From NCBI RefSeq assembly GCF_017833525.1, contig NZ_JAFICD010000011.1, forward strand, positions 1-64,000: 64,000 nucleotides of DNA, written 5' to 3'. The position numbers and the translations under genes are program-made. Shown here in pieces: positions 18,511 through 27,092 of the stretch. The notes under the pieces were generated by a model. It ran no database searches. It saw nothing but the letters and a program-made list of their open reading frames with translations, and had not been told where the DNA came from. Within the stretch, counting starts at the first letter, position 1; each line of letters starts with the position of its first letter. This DNA is from Duganella sp. 1411 (GTDB taxonomy: Bacteria; Pseudomonadota; Gammaproteobacteria; Burkholderiales; Burkholderiaceae_D).

Positions 18511-19482
18511 ATGTCGTTACCGCGAGTGCTCAACCGTTTTGCCGCCGCCACCGCCGCCGTCGCGGTCTGCGCCGTCTTCACCGGCCCCGCCGCCGCCCAG
18601 GAGGCCGGCGGCACCCTGGCCAAGATCAAACGCACCGGCACCATCACGCTCGGTGTGCGCGACGGCTCCATCCCGTTTTCCTACCTCGACGACAAGCAGC
18701 AGTACCAGGGCTATTCGGTCGACCTGTGCCTGAAGGCCGTGGCGGCGATCGAGAAGCACCTGGGCTTGTCCGGCGTGAAGGTGGTGATGAATCCCGTCAC
18801 CGCCGCCAACCGCATCCCGCTGATGGCCAACGGCACCATCGATCTCGAATGCGGCTCCACCACCAACAACGCCGAGCGGCAGAAGCAGGTGGCGTTCGCG
18901 CCGACCATGTTCGTCATCTCCAACCGGCTGCTGGCGAAGAAGGCGTCCAACATCCGCACGCTGGAGGACATGAAGGGCAAGACCCTGGTCGCCACCGCCG
19001 GCACCACCACCCTCAAGCAGATGACGATGCTCAACAACGAGCGCAAGCTGGGCATGAACATCGTCGTCGGCAAGGACCATCCCGAATCGTTCCTGATGCT
19101 GGAAACGGGCCGCGCCGCCGCCGAGGCCAATGACGATATCCTGCTCGCCAGCCAGGTCGCCACCGCGCGCAATCCGGGCGAGTACGCGATCACGCAGGAG
19201 CCGCTGTCGGTCGAGCCGTACGGGATCATGATGCGGCGCGGCGACCCGGCCTTCAAGGCGGTGGTCGACGCCGCGCTGACGCGGTTCTACCAGTCGCCGG
19301 ACTTCGCCAAGACGTACAACAAGTGGTTCATGAGCGCGATCCCGCCGCGCGGCATCAACCTGAACTTCCCGATGCCGGAGACGCTCAAGGCGGTCATCGC
19401 CAAGCCCACCGATTCGGCCGACCCGGCGGCGTACGCCGTGCCGCCGGCGCCGCCCGCGCAGAAGACGGACGCCAAGAAGTAA
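18511..19482 (+). CDS. Polar amino acid ABC importer, periplasmic binding protein
   Basis: A 323-residue exported solute-binding protein with a signal peptide ending near AAAQ (residue 30). The body is SBP_bac_3: ITLGVRDGSIPFSY, the DLECGSTTN ligand motif and a central hinge. It closely follows the GltI (glutamate/aspartate) pattern. AGGAGGA lies four bases before the ATG, the best ribosome site of the operon, as expected for the most abundant component. A Pro/Ala-rich C-terminal tail (AVPPAPPAQ) is an addition relative to E. coli GltI. Confidence 0.9.
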   Translation: MSLPRVLNRFAAATAAVAVCAVFTGPAAAQEAGGTLAKIKRTGTITLGVRDGSIPFSYLDDKQQYQGYSVDLCLKAVAAIEKHLGLSGVKVVMNPVTAANRIPLMANGTIDLECGSTTNNAERQKQVAFAPTMFVISNRLLAKKASNIRTLEDMKGKTLVATAGTTTLKQMTMLNNERKLGMNIVVGKDHPESFLMLETGRAAAEANDDILLASQVATARNPGEYAITQEPLSVEPYGIMMRRGDPAFKAVVDAALTRFYQSPDFAKTYNKWFMSAIPPRGINLNFPMPETLKAVIAKPTDSADPAAYAVPPAPPAQKTDAKK

Positions 19483-19498
19483 GCGGCGGCGCGTCGCC

Positions 19499-20230
19499 AT
19501 GAACTACCAATGGAACTGGAACATCTTCTGGGAGATGTCGCCGGACGGCGTGCAGACCTACTGGCACACGCTGCTCTCCGGCCTGGCCTGGACCATGGCG
19601 ACGTCGCTGGCCGGCTGGGTGATCGCGCTGGCGCTGGGCTTCGCGGTGGGCGCCATGCGCACCCTGCCCCACCGCTGGCTGCGGATGCTGGGCACCGGCT
19701 ACGTCGAGCTGTTTCGCAACGTGCCTTTGCTGGTGCAGATGTTCCTGTGGTTCTTCGTGATGCCGGAGCTGCTGCCGAAGGCCGGCGGCGACTGGCTCAA
19801 GTCGATGTCCAACGGCCCGTTCGTGACGGCGGTGCTGTGCCTGGGCTTTTTCACGTCGGCGCGGGTGGCGGTGCAGGTGACGGCCGGTATCGAGGCGCTG
19901 GCCGGCGGCCAGCGGCTGGCGGCGCTGGCGCTGGGGCTCGATCTGCGGCAAAGCTACCGTTACGTGCTGCTGCCGCTGGCGCTGCGCATCATCCTGCCGC
20001 CGCTGACCAGCGAATTCCTCAACATCATCAAGAACAGTTCCGTCGCGCTGACCATCGGCCTGATGGAGCTGACCGCCAGCGCCCGCGCGATCCAGGAGTT
20101 TTCCTTCCAGGTGTTCGAGGCCTTCACCGCCGCCACGGTCATTTATGTGGCGGTCAACCTGGTGGTGATCGCCGCCATGCGCTGGCTTGAGCACCGGCTG
20201 GCGCTGCCCGGCACATTGGGGGCGCGCTGA
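19499..20230 (+). CDS. Polar amino acid ABC importer, permease subunit 1
   Basis: A 243-residue integral membrane permease of the GltJ type. It starts MNYQWNWNIFWE and has the EFLNIIKNSS EAA loop that docks to the ATPase, followed by helices to the end. The stop TGA shares one base with the start of the next permease (TGATG), so translation is coupled. Confidence 0.9.
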   Translation: MNYQWNWNIFWEMSPDGVQTYWHTLLSGLAWTMATSLAGWVIALALGFAVGAMRTLPHRWLRMLGTGYVELFRNVPLLVQMFLWFFVMPELLPKAGGDWLKSMSNGPFVTAVLCLGFFTSARVAVQVTAGIEALAGGQRLAALALGLDLRQSYRYVLLPLALRIILPPLTSEFLNIIKNSSVALTIGLMELTASARAIQEFSFQVFEAFTAATVIYVAVNLVVIAAMRWLEHRLALPGTLGAR

Positions 20231-20922
20231 TGTTCGCCCAATTCGACTTCGGCGTCATCGCCAACTCGTGGGTCTACCTGTTCCAGGTCGGCATGGCGTT
20301 CACGCTGCAGTTGACGGCGCTGTCGATGCTGGGCGGCGTCGCGCTGGGCACCTTGCTGGCGCTGGGGCGCATGTCCAGCTTCCCGCCGCTGGCGCTGGTG
20401 GCCGCCGCCTACGTCAACCTGATACGCGCGGTGCCGCTGGTGCTGGTGATCTTCTGGTTCTACTTCCTGGTGCCGTACATGGCGGCCTGGGTGATCGGCG
20501 CGCAGGAGCCGGTCAAGGTGGGCACGTTCTGGTCGGCGCTGATCACGTTCACCTTGTTCCAGGCCGCGTACTACTGCGAGATCATGCGCGGCGGCATACA
20601 GGCGATCCCGCGCGGGCAGGTGCTGGCGGCGCAGGCGCTGGGCCTGGGCTACTGGCAGACGATGGGCCGCATCGTGCTGCCGCAGGCCTTCCGCAACATG
20701 CTGCCGGTGCTGCTGACGCAGACCATCGTGCTGTTCCAGGACGTGTCGCTGGTGTATGTGCTGTCGGTGCCGGATTTCGTCGGCGCGGCCAGCAAGGTGG
20801 CGCAGCGCGACGGCCGGCTGGTGGAGATGTACACCTTTGTGGCGCTGGTCTACTTTGTGCTGTGCTGCCTGCTGTCGTGGCTCGCGCGGCAGCTACACAA
20901 GCGCGTGGCGATCGTGCGCTGA
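20230..20922 (+). CDS. Polar amino acid ABC importer, permease subunit 2
   Basis: A 230-residue permease of the GltK type with five or so membrane helices and the HisM/GlnP-like segment AYYCEIMRGG...QAIPRGQ. The usual EAA loop reads AQALGLGYWQTMGRIVLPQ. Its last 30 bases overlap the end of the convergent LysR gene, so there is no room for a conventional terminator between them. Confidence 0.9.
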   Translation: MFAQFDFGVIANSWVYLFQVGMAFTLQLTALSMLGGVALGTLLALGRMSSFPPLALVAAAYVNLIRAVPLVLVIFWFYFLVPYMAAWVIGAQEPVKVGTFWSALITFTLFQAAYYCEIMRGGIQAIPRGQVLAAQALGLGYWQTMGRIVLPQAFRNMLPVLLTQTIVLFQDVSLVYVLSVPDFVGAASKVAQRDGRLVEMYTFVALVYFVLCCLLSWLARQLHKRVAIVR

Positions 20923-21810
20923 GTAGTCCTTCAAGCTGGCCTGCATGAAGTCGATGAACAGCCGCACGCGCGACGGTATCAGCCGCGACTCGATGATGGC
21001 GTAGACCGGCGCCGGCGAAACGTCCCACTCGGGCAGCACGCGCTCCAACGTTCCGCGCTGGGCGTCGTCGCGCATCTCGGGACCGGCCGAGATGGCGATG
21101 CCGATACCGAGCGTCGCCAGGGTGCGGCACATGCTGACGTTGTTGGCGCAGTAGCGGCCGGAGACGTCGACCGTGACGGTTTGCGTTCCCGACGTGAGCG
21201 CCCATCGCGCCTGCCGCCCGGACGCCGCCTGGATCACGCATTGGTGGTGCGCAAGGTCGGTGGGGTGGTTCAGCGCCGGCGCGTCGCGCAGGTACTCGGG
21301 CGCCGCGTACAGATAGCGCGGCAGCAGGCCGATTTGCCTGGAGATCAAGGTGGAAGGCGTCGGCGGCGGCGTGCCGATGCGCAGCGCGCAGTCGAAACCG
21401 TCCGTCACCAGGTCGACCCGGCGCGGGGTCAAATCCATCTCGAAATCGATTTGCGGATACAGTTCGCCGAAGCGCTTGATCGCCGGCGCCAGGTAGCTGA
21501 TCGCCAGGTCGACCGGCATCGACACCCGCAGCATGCCGCTGGGGCGCTCGGCCAGTTCCATCAGCGATTCGTGGGCGATACGGGCCTCGGCGACGATGCC
21601 CTCGCAGCGGCGGAAGTACGCCTGGCCCGCTTCGGTCAATTCCACCTTGCGGGTCGAGCGGTGGAGCAGGCGCACGCCGATTTCCTTTTCCAGGTCGGAG
21701 ATGCGGCGCGACAGCGTCGAATTGGGCATGTCCAGTTGTTCGGCCGCGCGCCGGAAGCCCTTGGCGTTGGCCACCGCCACAAACAATTCCATACTCGCCA
21801 GCAGCGTCAT
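20893..21810 (-). CDS. LysR family transcriptional regulator
   Basis: A protein of about 305 residues with an N-terminal winged helix (RAAEQLDMPNSTLSRRISDLE) and a substrate-binding effector domain; it resembles the group usually next to reductase and dehydrogenase genes. I choose ATG 21810 because GGAG lies six bases before it; ATG 21822 would add MEQS. It diverges from the fused ene-reductase gene, and paired inverted repeats of LysR form lie between, so it probably controls that gene. Confidence 0.87.
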   Translation of the reverse strand: MTLLASMELFVAVANAKGFRRAAEQLDMPNSTLSRRISDLEKEIGVRLLHRSTRKVELTEAGQAYFRRCEGIVAEARIAHESLMELAERPSGMLRVSMPVDLAISYLAPAIKRFGELYPQIDFEMDLTPRRVDLVTDGFDCALRIGTPPPTPSTLISRQIGLLPRYLYAAPEYLRDAPALNHPTDLAHHQCVIQAASGRQARWALTSGTQTVTVDVSGRYCANNVSMCRTLATLGIGIAISAGPEMRDDAQRGTLERVLPEWDVSPAPVYAIIESRLIPSRVRLFIDFMQASLKDYSAHDRHALV

Positions 21811-21854
21811 TGATTGCTCCATCAGTGGATCAGTGATTTCATTTTAAGCTATTT

Positions 21855-21896
21855 ATCCATGGGAGGAAACAATGGATGATGGCTTCACTGTCATCC
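21855..21896. promoter_or_regulatory. Two overlapping LysR-type inverted repeats
   Basis: ATCCAT-N11-ATGGAT (21855-21877) and GGATGA-N11-TCATCC (21874-21896) overlap by four bases. Both have the 11-base spacing typical of LysR sites. They lie between the divergent LysR gene and the reductase and may be the recognition and activation sites. Confidence 0.5.
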
Positions 21897-21919
21897 ACTT
21901 CCCGAGGAAACCCAAATGA
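21872..21919 (+). CDS. Candidate 15-residue leader peptide upstream of the fused reductase
   Basis: An ATG preceded by GGGAGGAAACA opens a short frame coding MDDGFTVIHFPRKPK. Its TGA stop overlaps the ATG of the fused reductase in the form ATGA. The ribosome site is better than most in the window. It could be a translated leader coupled to the main gene, or a chance frame inside the operator region. Confidence 0.35.
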   Translation: MDDGFTVIHFPRKPK

Positions 21920-23901
21920 ACCAGCTCTCCACCGCAGTCAAGATCGGCCCGTACCAGCTCCGCAACCGCATCTTCATGGCGCCGATGACGCGTTCGCGCG
22001 CCAACGACGCCGACGGCGTCCAGTCCGAACTGGCCGTCACCTACTATCGCCAGCGCGCCAGCGCCGGCCTGATCATCACGGAAGGCACCTTCCCGAGCGC
22101 GATGGGCAAAGGCTACGTGGCCACGCCCGGCATTTACAGCGACGCGCAAGTGGCGGCCTGGAAGCGCGTGACCGACGCGGTCCACGCCGAGGGCGGGCGC
22201 ATCTTCCTGCAGCTGATGCATACCGGCCGCATCTCGCATCCATCGATGCTGCCGCAAGGCGCGCTGCCTGTGGCGCCGTCGGCGATCAAGCCGGCCGGCC
22301 AGTCGTACACGATGTCCGGCATGGCGGATTTCGTCACGCCGCGCGCGTTGGAGACGGCGGAAGTGGCGGGCGTGGTGGATGAATACCGCCTGGCCACGCG
22401 GCGCGCGCTGGAGGCGGGCTTCGACGGCGTCGAGCTGCACGCGGCGTCGGGTTATCTGCCGGAGCAGTTCCTGGCGTCGGGCACCAACCACCGCACCGAC
22501 CAATACGGCGGCTCGGTACCAAACCGCGCGCGCTTCATCCTGGAAGTGCTGCAGGCGATGGTCGCCGAGGCGGGCGCCGATCGCGTCGGCATCAAGATCT
22601 CGCCGGAGATGGGTTTCAACGACATCGTCGACGAGAATCCGGTCGAGACCTACACTTATCTGGTGGGCCAGCTGGCGCCGTTGAAGCTGGCATATCTGCA
22701 CGTGGCGCTGTTCAAGGCGAGCTTCGATTACCACGCCGCGCTGCGGCCTTTATTCGGCGGCGCCTACCTGCTGGGTGGTGGCCAGGACCGCGAGTCCGGC
22801 GAGCAGCGCATCGCGGACGGCCAGGCCGACGCCGTGGTGTACGGCAGCACCTTCCTGGCCAATCCGGATCTGCCGCGCCGCTTTGAATTGAACGCGCCGC
22901 TCAACGCGCCGAATCCCGCGCTGTTTTACGTGCCGGGGCCGGCCGGCTATATCGACTATCCGGCGCTCGACGACGAGCGCGCCAACCGCGCGCTGCGCAT
23001 ACACGCATATGGCGGCGCCGAGGTTGTGCATTGGGACGAGCTGCCGCTGCCGCTGCCCGGCGCAGGCGAGGTGCTGGTGCGCGTCGCCGCGGCCGGTGTC
23101 AACGGCCTCGATTGGAAGCTGCGCGACGGCCTGGTGCGGGACGCCTTTCCGCTGACGTTGCCGGCCACGCTGGGCATCGAGCTCGCTGGTGAAGTGGCCG
23201 CGGTCGGCGCGGGCGTCGAAGGCTACGCCGTCGGCGACCGGGTGCTCGGAGCACTTGGTGCGCTCGGGGCGTATGCCGGTCACGTGGTGATCGGCGCCGA
23301 CAAGCTGGCGCGGATACCGGCGACTATCGACGACGTCACCGCCGCCGCCATCCCGGTCGCGTCGCTGACGGCCTGGCAGTTGCTGTTCGAAGCGGGTCAG
23401 CTTGGGCGCGGCGAGACGGTGCTGATTCACGGCGGCGCGGGGGCCATCGGCAGCTTTGCCGTGCAGTTCGCGAAGCAGGCCGGCGCCCGGGTGCTGGTCA
23501 CCGCGCGTAGCCGGAACGCCGATCTGCTGCGCCGCCTTGGCGCCAACGAGGTGATCGACTATCAAAACGTCCGCTTCGAGGAAATCGCCAAGAACGTCGA
23601 CCTGGTGCTCGATCTGGTCGGCGGGGAGACCTTGACCCGTTCCTGGCAGGTGCTGTCGCCGAAGGGCCGCATCTTCACCACGGCGGCGCCGGACATCGCC
23701 GCGCAATTGACCGAGGGACGGCGGGGCGGCTGGTTCAGGATGCGCTCGGACGGCGCCCGGCTGGCCGACATCGCCGGCCAAGTCGCCGCCGGCGATCTGA
23801 CCGTGGTGATCGACGAAGTGGTGACGGCGGAGCAGGCCGGCGACGCCATCGAGCGCAACAAGCAAGGCCACGGCGCCGGCAAAACGGTGATCCGTTTCTG
23901 A
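21916..23901 (+). CDS. Fusion of an old yellow enzyme (ene-reductase) and a zinc-free medium-chain reductase
   Basis: A 661-residue protein with two complete catalytic domains. Residues 1 to about 350 are an FMN-dependent old yellow enzyme of the NemA type (FMAPMTRSRA, GLIITEGTF, ASGTNHRTDQYGGS), ending in the family's usual GYIDYPAL tail. In the active-site motif HAASGYL, His175 is present and Ser178 replaces the common Asn; Tyr180 is kept. Residues about 358-661 are an NADPH quinone/enone reductase of the medium-chain family, with GVNGLDWKLRDG, HGGAGAIGSFAVQFAK and no zinc ligands. Both domains reduce activated C=C bonds. GAGGAAA precedes the ATG. Control by the divergent LysR protein is likely. 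Confidence 0.88.
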   Translation: MNQLSTAVKIGPYQLRNRIFMAPMTRSRANDADGVQSELAVTYYRQRASAGLIITEGTFPSAMGKGYVATPGIYSDAQVAAWKRVTDAVHAEGGRIFLQLMHTGRISHPSMLPQGALPVAPSAIKPAGQSYTMSGMADFVTPRALETAEVAGVVDEYRLATRRALEAGFDGVELHAASGYLPEQFLASGTNHRTDQYGGSVPNRARFILEVLQAMVAEAGADRVGIKISPEMGFNDIVDENPVETYTYLVGQLAPLKLAYLHVALFKASFDYHAALRPLFGGAYLLGGGQDRESGEQRIADGQADAVVYGSTFLANPDLPRRFELNAPLNAPNPALFYVPGPAGYIDYPALDDERANRALRIHAYGGAEVVHWDELPLPLPGAGEVLVRVAAAGVNGLDWKLRDGLVRDAFPLTLPATLGIELAGEVAAVGAGVEGYAVGDRVLGALGALGAYAGHVVIGADKLARIPATIDDVTAAAIPVASLTAWQLLFEAGQLGRGETVLIHGGAGAIGSFAVQFAKQAGARVLVTARSRNADLLRRLGANEVIDYQNVRFEEIAKNVDLVLDLVGGETLTRSWQVLSPKGRIFTTAAPDIAAQLTEGRRGGWFRMRSDGARLADIAGQVAAGDLTVVIDEVVTAEQAGDAIERNKQGHGAGKTVIRF

Positions 23902-23920
23902 GAACTTGGGGGTCAAGAAC

Positions 23921-24044
23921 TTGGGGGTCAAGTCTAACATTCATACACGGCCTGATCACTAATGTAATGGCAAAATGTTATTTCTAGCCTGAGCCGTTAC
24001 GGGCTGCGGATGGGGTCGTGTCTGAATGTTAGACTTGACCCCAA
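23921..24044. repeat. Long inverted repeat, GGGGTCAAGTC ends (family B, copy 2)
   Basis: Arms at 23921-23949 and 24017-24044 pair over about 28 bases with one mismatch and one extra G. The centre is an AT-rich stretch of about 65 bases. An extra short direct copy (GAACTTGGGGGTCAA) precedes the left arm at 23902-23915. It lies between the fused reductase and pyrC. Confidence 0.8.
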
Positions 24045-24107
24045 CCTTTCGTACGCAGCAGGTAAAATGGCGCTATCCGCACTTTGATAGCCAGAAAGCC
24101 CGCAGCC

Positions 24108-25160
24108 ATGTCCGACTTCGAAAACACCCCCGACAGCATCACCATCGCCCGTCCGGACGATTGGCACTTGCACCTGCGCGACGGCGCCACGCTGGCCAGC
24201 GTGCTGCCGCACAGCGCCCGCCAGTTCGCCCGCGCCATCGTGATGCCGAACCTGAAACCGCCGGTCACCACCACCGCCGCTGCCGTCGCCTACCGCGACC
24301 GCATCATGGCCGCGCTGCCGGCTGGCCTGCGGTTCGAGCCGCTGATGACGCTCTACCTGACCAATAACACGCCGCCCGACGAGATCCTGCGCGCCCAGGA
24401 GAGCGGCATCGTGCACGCCGTCAAACTGTATCCGGCCGGCGCCACCACCAACTCCGACGCCGGCGTCACCGACCTGTCGAACTGCTACAAGACGCTGGAG
24501 ATGATGCAGGAAGTCGGCATGCCGTTCCTGGTCCACGGCGAAGTCACCGACCAGGATATCGACCTGTTCGACCGCGAGGCCGTCTTCATCGAGCGCGTCA
24601 TGCGTCCGCTGCGCCGCGACTTCCCGGCGCTGAACATCGTCTTCGAACACATCACCACCAAGCACGCCGCCCAGTACGTGGCCGAAGCCGAGGGCCCGAT
24701 CGCCGCGACCATCACCGCCCATCACCTGCTGTACAACCGTAACGACATCTTCAAGGGCGGCATCCGTCCGCACTACTACTGCCTGCCGGTGCTCAAGCGC
24801 GAGGAGCATCGCCTGGCGCTGGTCACCGCCGCCACCAGCGGCGACGAGCGCTTCTTCCTCGGGACCGACTCGGCGCCGCACGCGCAGGGCGCCAAGGAAG
24901 CCGCTTGCGGCTGCGCCGGTTGCTACACCGCGCTGCACGCGATGGAGCTGTACGCGGAGGCGTTCGAACGCGCCGGCGCATTGGATAAACTGGAAGCCTT
25001 CGCCAGCTTCAACGGCCCGGCCTTCTACAACCTGCCGCGCAACACCGACACCATCACCCTCAAGCGCGAGCAGTGGACGCTGCCCGAGACGCTGCCGCTG
25101 GCGGACCAGCAGGTGGTGCCGCTCAACGCCGGTGAAACCATCAACTGGAAAATGGTATAA
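24108..25160 (+). CDS. pyrC: Dihydroorotase, class II
   Basis: A 350-residue amidohydrolase that closes carbamoyl-aspartate to dihydroorotate in pyrimidine synthesis. It carries the metal motif DWHLHLRDG near residue 15, carbamylated Lys in VKLYPAG near 103, LVHGEVTD, FEHITT and the late Asp in LGTDSAPH. The length matches E. coli PyrC (348). The start at 24108 is four codons before the family N-terminus; a TAAAAT box lies at 24063-24068. The DUF3025 gene follows three bases later. Confidence 0.95.
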   Translation: MSDFENTPDSITIARPDDWHLHLRDGATLASVLPHSARQFARAIVMPNLKPPVTTTAAAVAYRDRIMAALPAGLRFEPLMTLYLTNNTPPDEILRAQESGIVHAVKLYPAGATTNSDAGVTDLSNCYKTLEMMQEVGMPFLVHGEVTDQDIDLFDREAVFIERVMRPLRRDFPALNIVFEHITTKHAAQYVAEAEGPIAATITAHHLLYNRNDIFKGGIRPHYYCLPVLKREEHRLALVTAATSGDERFFLGTDSAPHAQGAKEAACGCAGCYTALHAMELYAEAFERAGALDKLEAFASFNGPAFYNLPRNTDTITLKREQWTLPETLPLADQQVVPLNAGETINWKMV

Positions 25161-25163
25161 GCA

Positions 25164-25961
25164 GTGCCACAATCGATAGACTGGTCGCGCCCCTGGTACG
25201 AATCGGTACGCGGCGCGGCCGCAAAGCTGACCGGCGACGTTCATTTCAGGGATGCGTTCAGCGCGCAGGCGGCGGCACTGGGCCTGCGCAATCATCAGGG
25301 CTTGCCGCTGTCCTTTGTGCCGCAGGAGGCGCTGCCCGACGGCATAGCGTACGAGGCCTTCATCGGCGCCACCGGCGGCGTGCCCACGCGCGACAACCTG
25401 CACGACTTCTTCAACGGCCTGGTATGGCTTAGCTTCCCGGCGATCAAGGTTCAACTGAACGCCCTGCAGGCGGCGCAGATCGCGCAGGACGGCGTCGGCA
25501 AGTCGCGCGGACCGGCGCGCGACGCCGCCACCATCTTCGACGAGAACGCCGCGCTGCTGGTGGTGCGCGACTGCGACGGCGGCCATCGGCTGACCGAGGC
25601 GCTGCGCGAGCATCGCTGGCACGACGCCTTCGTCGGCCAGCGCGCCAGCTTCGGTCCCGACGCGCAGGTCTGGCTATTCGGCCACGCGCTGATGGAGAAG
25701 TTGGTCGCACCCCGCAAGGCGATCACCGCGCACACCCGCGTGGTGGTGGCGGACGACGATTTCTTCGCGATGGAACACGATGCGCGCCGCGCGTGGCTGG
25801 ACCGGAAAGTGGCGCGGGAGCTGGCCGGCCATGGCCTGAGCACCGCCGACTTCACGCCGATGCAGGCGCTGGGCGTGCCCGGATGGTGGCCCGGCCAGGA
25901 CGACGCCTTCTACGCCGACGCAACGGTGTTCCGCCCCAAACGCCCGGTCGCGGTAAAATAA
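25164..25961 (+). CDS. DUF3025 domain protein
   Basis: A 265-residue cytosolic protein of the DUF3025 family, recognised by IDWSRPWY at the start and RDNLHDFFNGLVWLSFP near residue 80. It starts with GTG only three bases after pyrC, so the two are co-translated. The conserved HDFFN and FGHALMEKL stretches suggest an enzyme, but no function is known to me. Confidence 0.8.
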   Translation: MPQSIDWSRPWYESVRGAAAKLTGDVHFRDAFSAQAAALGLRNHQGLPLSFVPQEALPDGIAYEAFIGATGGVPTRDNLHDFFNGLVWLSFPAIKVQLNALQAAQIAQDGVGKSRGPARDAATIFDENAALLVVRDCDGGHRLTEALREHRWHDAFVGQRASFGPDAQVWLFGHALMEKLVAPRKAITAHTRVVVADDDFFAMEHDARRAWLDRKVARELAGHGLSTADFTPMQALGVPGWWPGQDDAFYADATVFRPKRPVAVK

Positions 25962-26015
25962 CATTTCGATATCACGCAAACCACACGGCCGCCGACGCGG
26001 CAGAAAGATCACGCC

Positions 26016-27011
26016 ATGACGCAGGTAATTCGCTGGGGCATACTCGGAACGGGCAAAATCGCCAAGGCCTTCGCCACCGCATTGCAGGACACGCCGGGCG
26101 CAAAACTGGCGGCCATCGGTTCGCGCTCTGTAGATAGCGCTACCAAATTCGGCGCGGAGTTCGGCGCCGAGCGATTCCACGGCAGCTACCAGGCGCTGGC
26201 CGACGATCCCGAGGTCGATGTCATCTACATCGGCACCCCGCACCCGATGCACCACGAGAACGCGCTGATGTGCCTCAACGGCGGCAAGGCGGTGCTGGTG
26301 GAGAAGTCGTTCACGATGAACCGCCGCCAGGCCGAGGACATCATCGCGCTGGCGCGCGAGAAAAAACTGTTCGTCATGGAGGCGATGTGGACCCGCTTCA
26401 TGCCGGCCGTGGTCGAGGCCAAGCGCATCGTCGACAGCGGCGAGATCGGCAAGCCGGCGCACGTCACCGCCGATTTCGGCTTCACGTCCGACGCCGGGCC
26501 GGAACATCGCCTGTTCAACCCGGAGCTGGGCGGCGGCGCGCTGCTGGACCTGGGCATCTATCCGCTGTCGATGTCGTCGTTCTTCCTGGGCGCGGTCACC
26601 GGCGTGAAGGCGCAGGCCGAGATGGCGCCCACCGGCGTCGACATGCAGACCGCGTTCACGCTCACGCACGAAGGCGGCGGCGTTTCGGCCTGCGCGTGCA
26701 GCCTGCGCTCGCGCACCCCGACCGAGCTGACGATCTCCGGCACCAAGGGCTTCGTGCGCCTGAGCGACCGTTTCCACAACACGGAAACCATCACCATCAC
26801 CTTGGTCGACGGCGCCGCGCGCAGCGAGCGCACGATGACGATCGCCCGCAGCGGCAACGGCTACACCCACGAGGCGCAGGAAGTGGGGCGCTGCATCCGC
26901 GCCGGTTTGATCGAGAGCCCGGTCATGCCGCACGCCGAAACGCTCAACATCATGGGCACGCTCGACGAGATCCGTTCGCAAATCGGCCTGCGCTACAGCG
27001 CCGACCAATAA
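26016..27011 (+). CDS. Gfo/Idh/MocA family oxidoreductase
   Basis: A 331-residue NAD(P)-dependent dehydrogenase with a Rossmann start (WGILGTGKIAKAFA) and the family loop VLVEKSFTMN, where Ser replaces the usual Pro of EKP. Members oxidise sugars, inositols or dihydrodiols; here the nearest style is the trans-1,2-dihydrobenzenediol/D-xylose dehydrogenase group. The C-terminal part (ELGGGALLDLGIYPLS) is well conserved. It lies alone between DUF3025 and the MFS gene. Confidence 0.85.
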   Translation: MTQVIRWGILGTGKIAKAFATALQDTPGAKLAAIGSRSVDSATKFGAEFGAERFHGSYQALADDPEVDVIYIGTPHPMHHENALMCLNGGKAVLVEKSFTMNRRQAEDIIALAREKKLFVMEAMWTRFMPAVVEAKRIVDSGEIGKPAHVTADFGFTSDAGPEHRLFNPELGGGALLDLGIYPLSMSSFFLGAVTGVKAQAEMAPTGVDMQTAFTLTHEGGGVSACACSLRSRTPTELTISGTKGFVRLSDRFHNTETITITLVDGAARSERTMTIARSGNGYTHEAQEVGRCIRAGLIESPVMPHAETLNIMGTLDEIRSQIGLRYSADQ

Positions 27012-27092
27012 ACCGGTGATCGGATAAATTCGGCGCGGGTGGCCGGAACTGGGTAAAATCGATAGATGCCGTTTCGATAGCCAGGAAAAATC

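Noticed and set aside
24035..24068. TTGACC at the end of the family B repeat as the -35 box for pyrC.
   Set aside because: The distance to TAAAAT is 22 bases, too long for a sigma-70 promoter.
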